From: Bradyrhizobium algeriense
GTDB lineage: Bacteria; Pseudomonadota; Alphaproteobacteria; Rhizobiales; Xanthobacteraceae
Assembly: GCF_003062295.1 (NCBI RefSeq)
Contig: NZ_PYCN01000022.1
Coordinates: 1 to 64,000 of the forward strand
DNA length: 64,000 nt
Reading direction: 5' to 3'
Under the pieces are notes generated by a model. That model was not told the origin of the DNA. It saw nothing but the letters and a program-made list of their open reading frames with translations, and did no database searches. Below are positions 63,605-64,000 of this stretch, piece after piece. Position 1 is the first letter of the stretch. Every line of letters begins with the position of its first letter. Both the position numbers and the translations under genes were made by a program.

Positions 63605-64000
63605 TCACCACGGCAGGCCGCATAGGTCGATAATTCCGTCGCGCGGCTTTCGGGTAAAATCGAACACGAACGGCGCCATCGCCTCGAAACGAACCCGCCC
63701 CTCCGGCTGCTCGGCATAGACCTCGCCCTTGAAGGGATGCCAGCCGCGCGCTTCATAGAATGCTTCATTGTGCGGCTCGCAGAACAGCATCGCAAACCGC
63801 ACCGCTTCGTGGTCGCGCATGGTCCTGATGGCGGCGTTCAGCGCCAGCGAGGCATAGCCGCGTCCCCGGCAGTCCGGGCGCGTCGAGACGCCGCCAACGC
63901 CGCCGATATGGACCTTGCGCCCGTCCCAGGTCGCGTCGCGGAAGAAGATGCCGACGTGGCAGGCAAGACCTTGGCAGGCAAGCCCCGGCTGAGCTGCGTC
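63605..64000 (-). CDS. GNAT-family N-acetyltransferase (5' end outside window)
   Basis: The 131 visible codons form the C-terminal part of a GNAT enzyme. The segment VHIGGVGGVSTRPDCRGRGY then ASLALNAAIRTM carries the acetyl-CoA pyrophosphate-binding R/QxxGxG motif (RGRGYA), followed by FAMLFCEPHNEAFYEARGWH (motif B, with the usual YxxxGW/F). The acceptor cannot be predicted. The start codon lies beyond the right edge. Confidence 0.85.
   Translation of the reverse strand, partial: DAAQPGLACQGLACHVGIFFRDATWDGRKVHIGGVGGVSTRPDCRGRGYASLALNAAIRTMRDHEAVRFAMLFCEPHNEAFYEARGWHPFKGEVYAEQPEGRVRFEAMAPFVFDFTRKPRDGIIDLCGLPW

Overview
The window is high-GC (about 64% by eye) alphaproteobacterial chromosome. 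It most resembles Bradyrhizobium or a close relative (Nitrobacteraceae). The evidence is the dispersed 'cgtcattgc...gcaatgacg' palindromic repeat, the family content (DUF3775, DUF2147, DUF3095, VpsF-type polysaccharide proteins, IS1182-type transposase), and an initiator tRNA with the A29:U41 variation reported in some rhizobia. No genus marker is present, so the assignment is an inference.

Layout. 1-6.1 kb: the end of an IS1182-type element that cuts off a fumarylacetoacetate-hydrolase-family gene, then a metallo-beta-lactamase-fold hydrolase, a DUF3775 gene, an SDR/MDR oxidoreductase pair and a GMC oxidoreductase. 6.4 kb: an initiator tRNA with its own terminator. 6.6-10.5 kb: a 1297-aa autotransporter with three 204-nt tandem repeats. 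11.0-17.7 kb: a two-gene operon closed by an intrinsic terminator. It encodes an 1892-aa protein (two alpha/beta-hydrolase modules, a CHAT caspase-like protease domain, a TPR-like tail) and a stand-alone caspase-family protease. Remnants of a recombinase and of an RTX-like protein lie on either side. This is the strongest candidate for an undescribed conflict or cell-death system.

18.6-42.5 kb: a complete Wzx/Wzy-type exopolysaccharide locus. It has a priming transferase (ExoY-like), four more glycosyltransferases, GDP-mannose synthesis (ManC), UDP-GlcA and UDP-GalA synthesis (Ugd and an epimerase), two membrane acyltransferases, two methyltransferases, a flippase, a VpsF-type polymerase, a Wzc-like co-polymerase/tyrosine kinase, a Wza-like exporter, an outer-membrane barrel and a GH10 glycoside hydrolase. 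The inventory fits the acetylated, methylated pentasaccharide (mannose, galacturonate, glucose, galactose) known from Bradyrhizobium EPS.

42.5-53.9 kb: an AraC-type regulator divergent from a copper amine oxidase, a TRAP-binding-protein remnant, a gamma-glutamyltransferase-family gene, a class III cyclase-like protein with a substituted metal residue, an MBL-fold protein with an N-terminal zinc-ribbon-like knuckle, and a redox pair (2Fe-2S/flavin reductase plus a cytochrome b fused to an ethylbenzene-dehydrogenase-like heme domain). 52.8-58.2 kb: an acidic secreted-type protein divergent from a type I secretion ABC transporter and an HlyD adaptor with an unusual 240-residue N-terminal extension. 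58.3-64 kb: htpG, a DUF3095 cyclase-like gene, a palindromic repeat, DUF2147, a MATE transporter and a GNAT gene cut by the window edge.

No CRISPR array, rRNA or prophage is visible.
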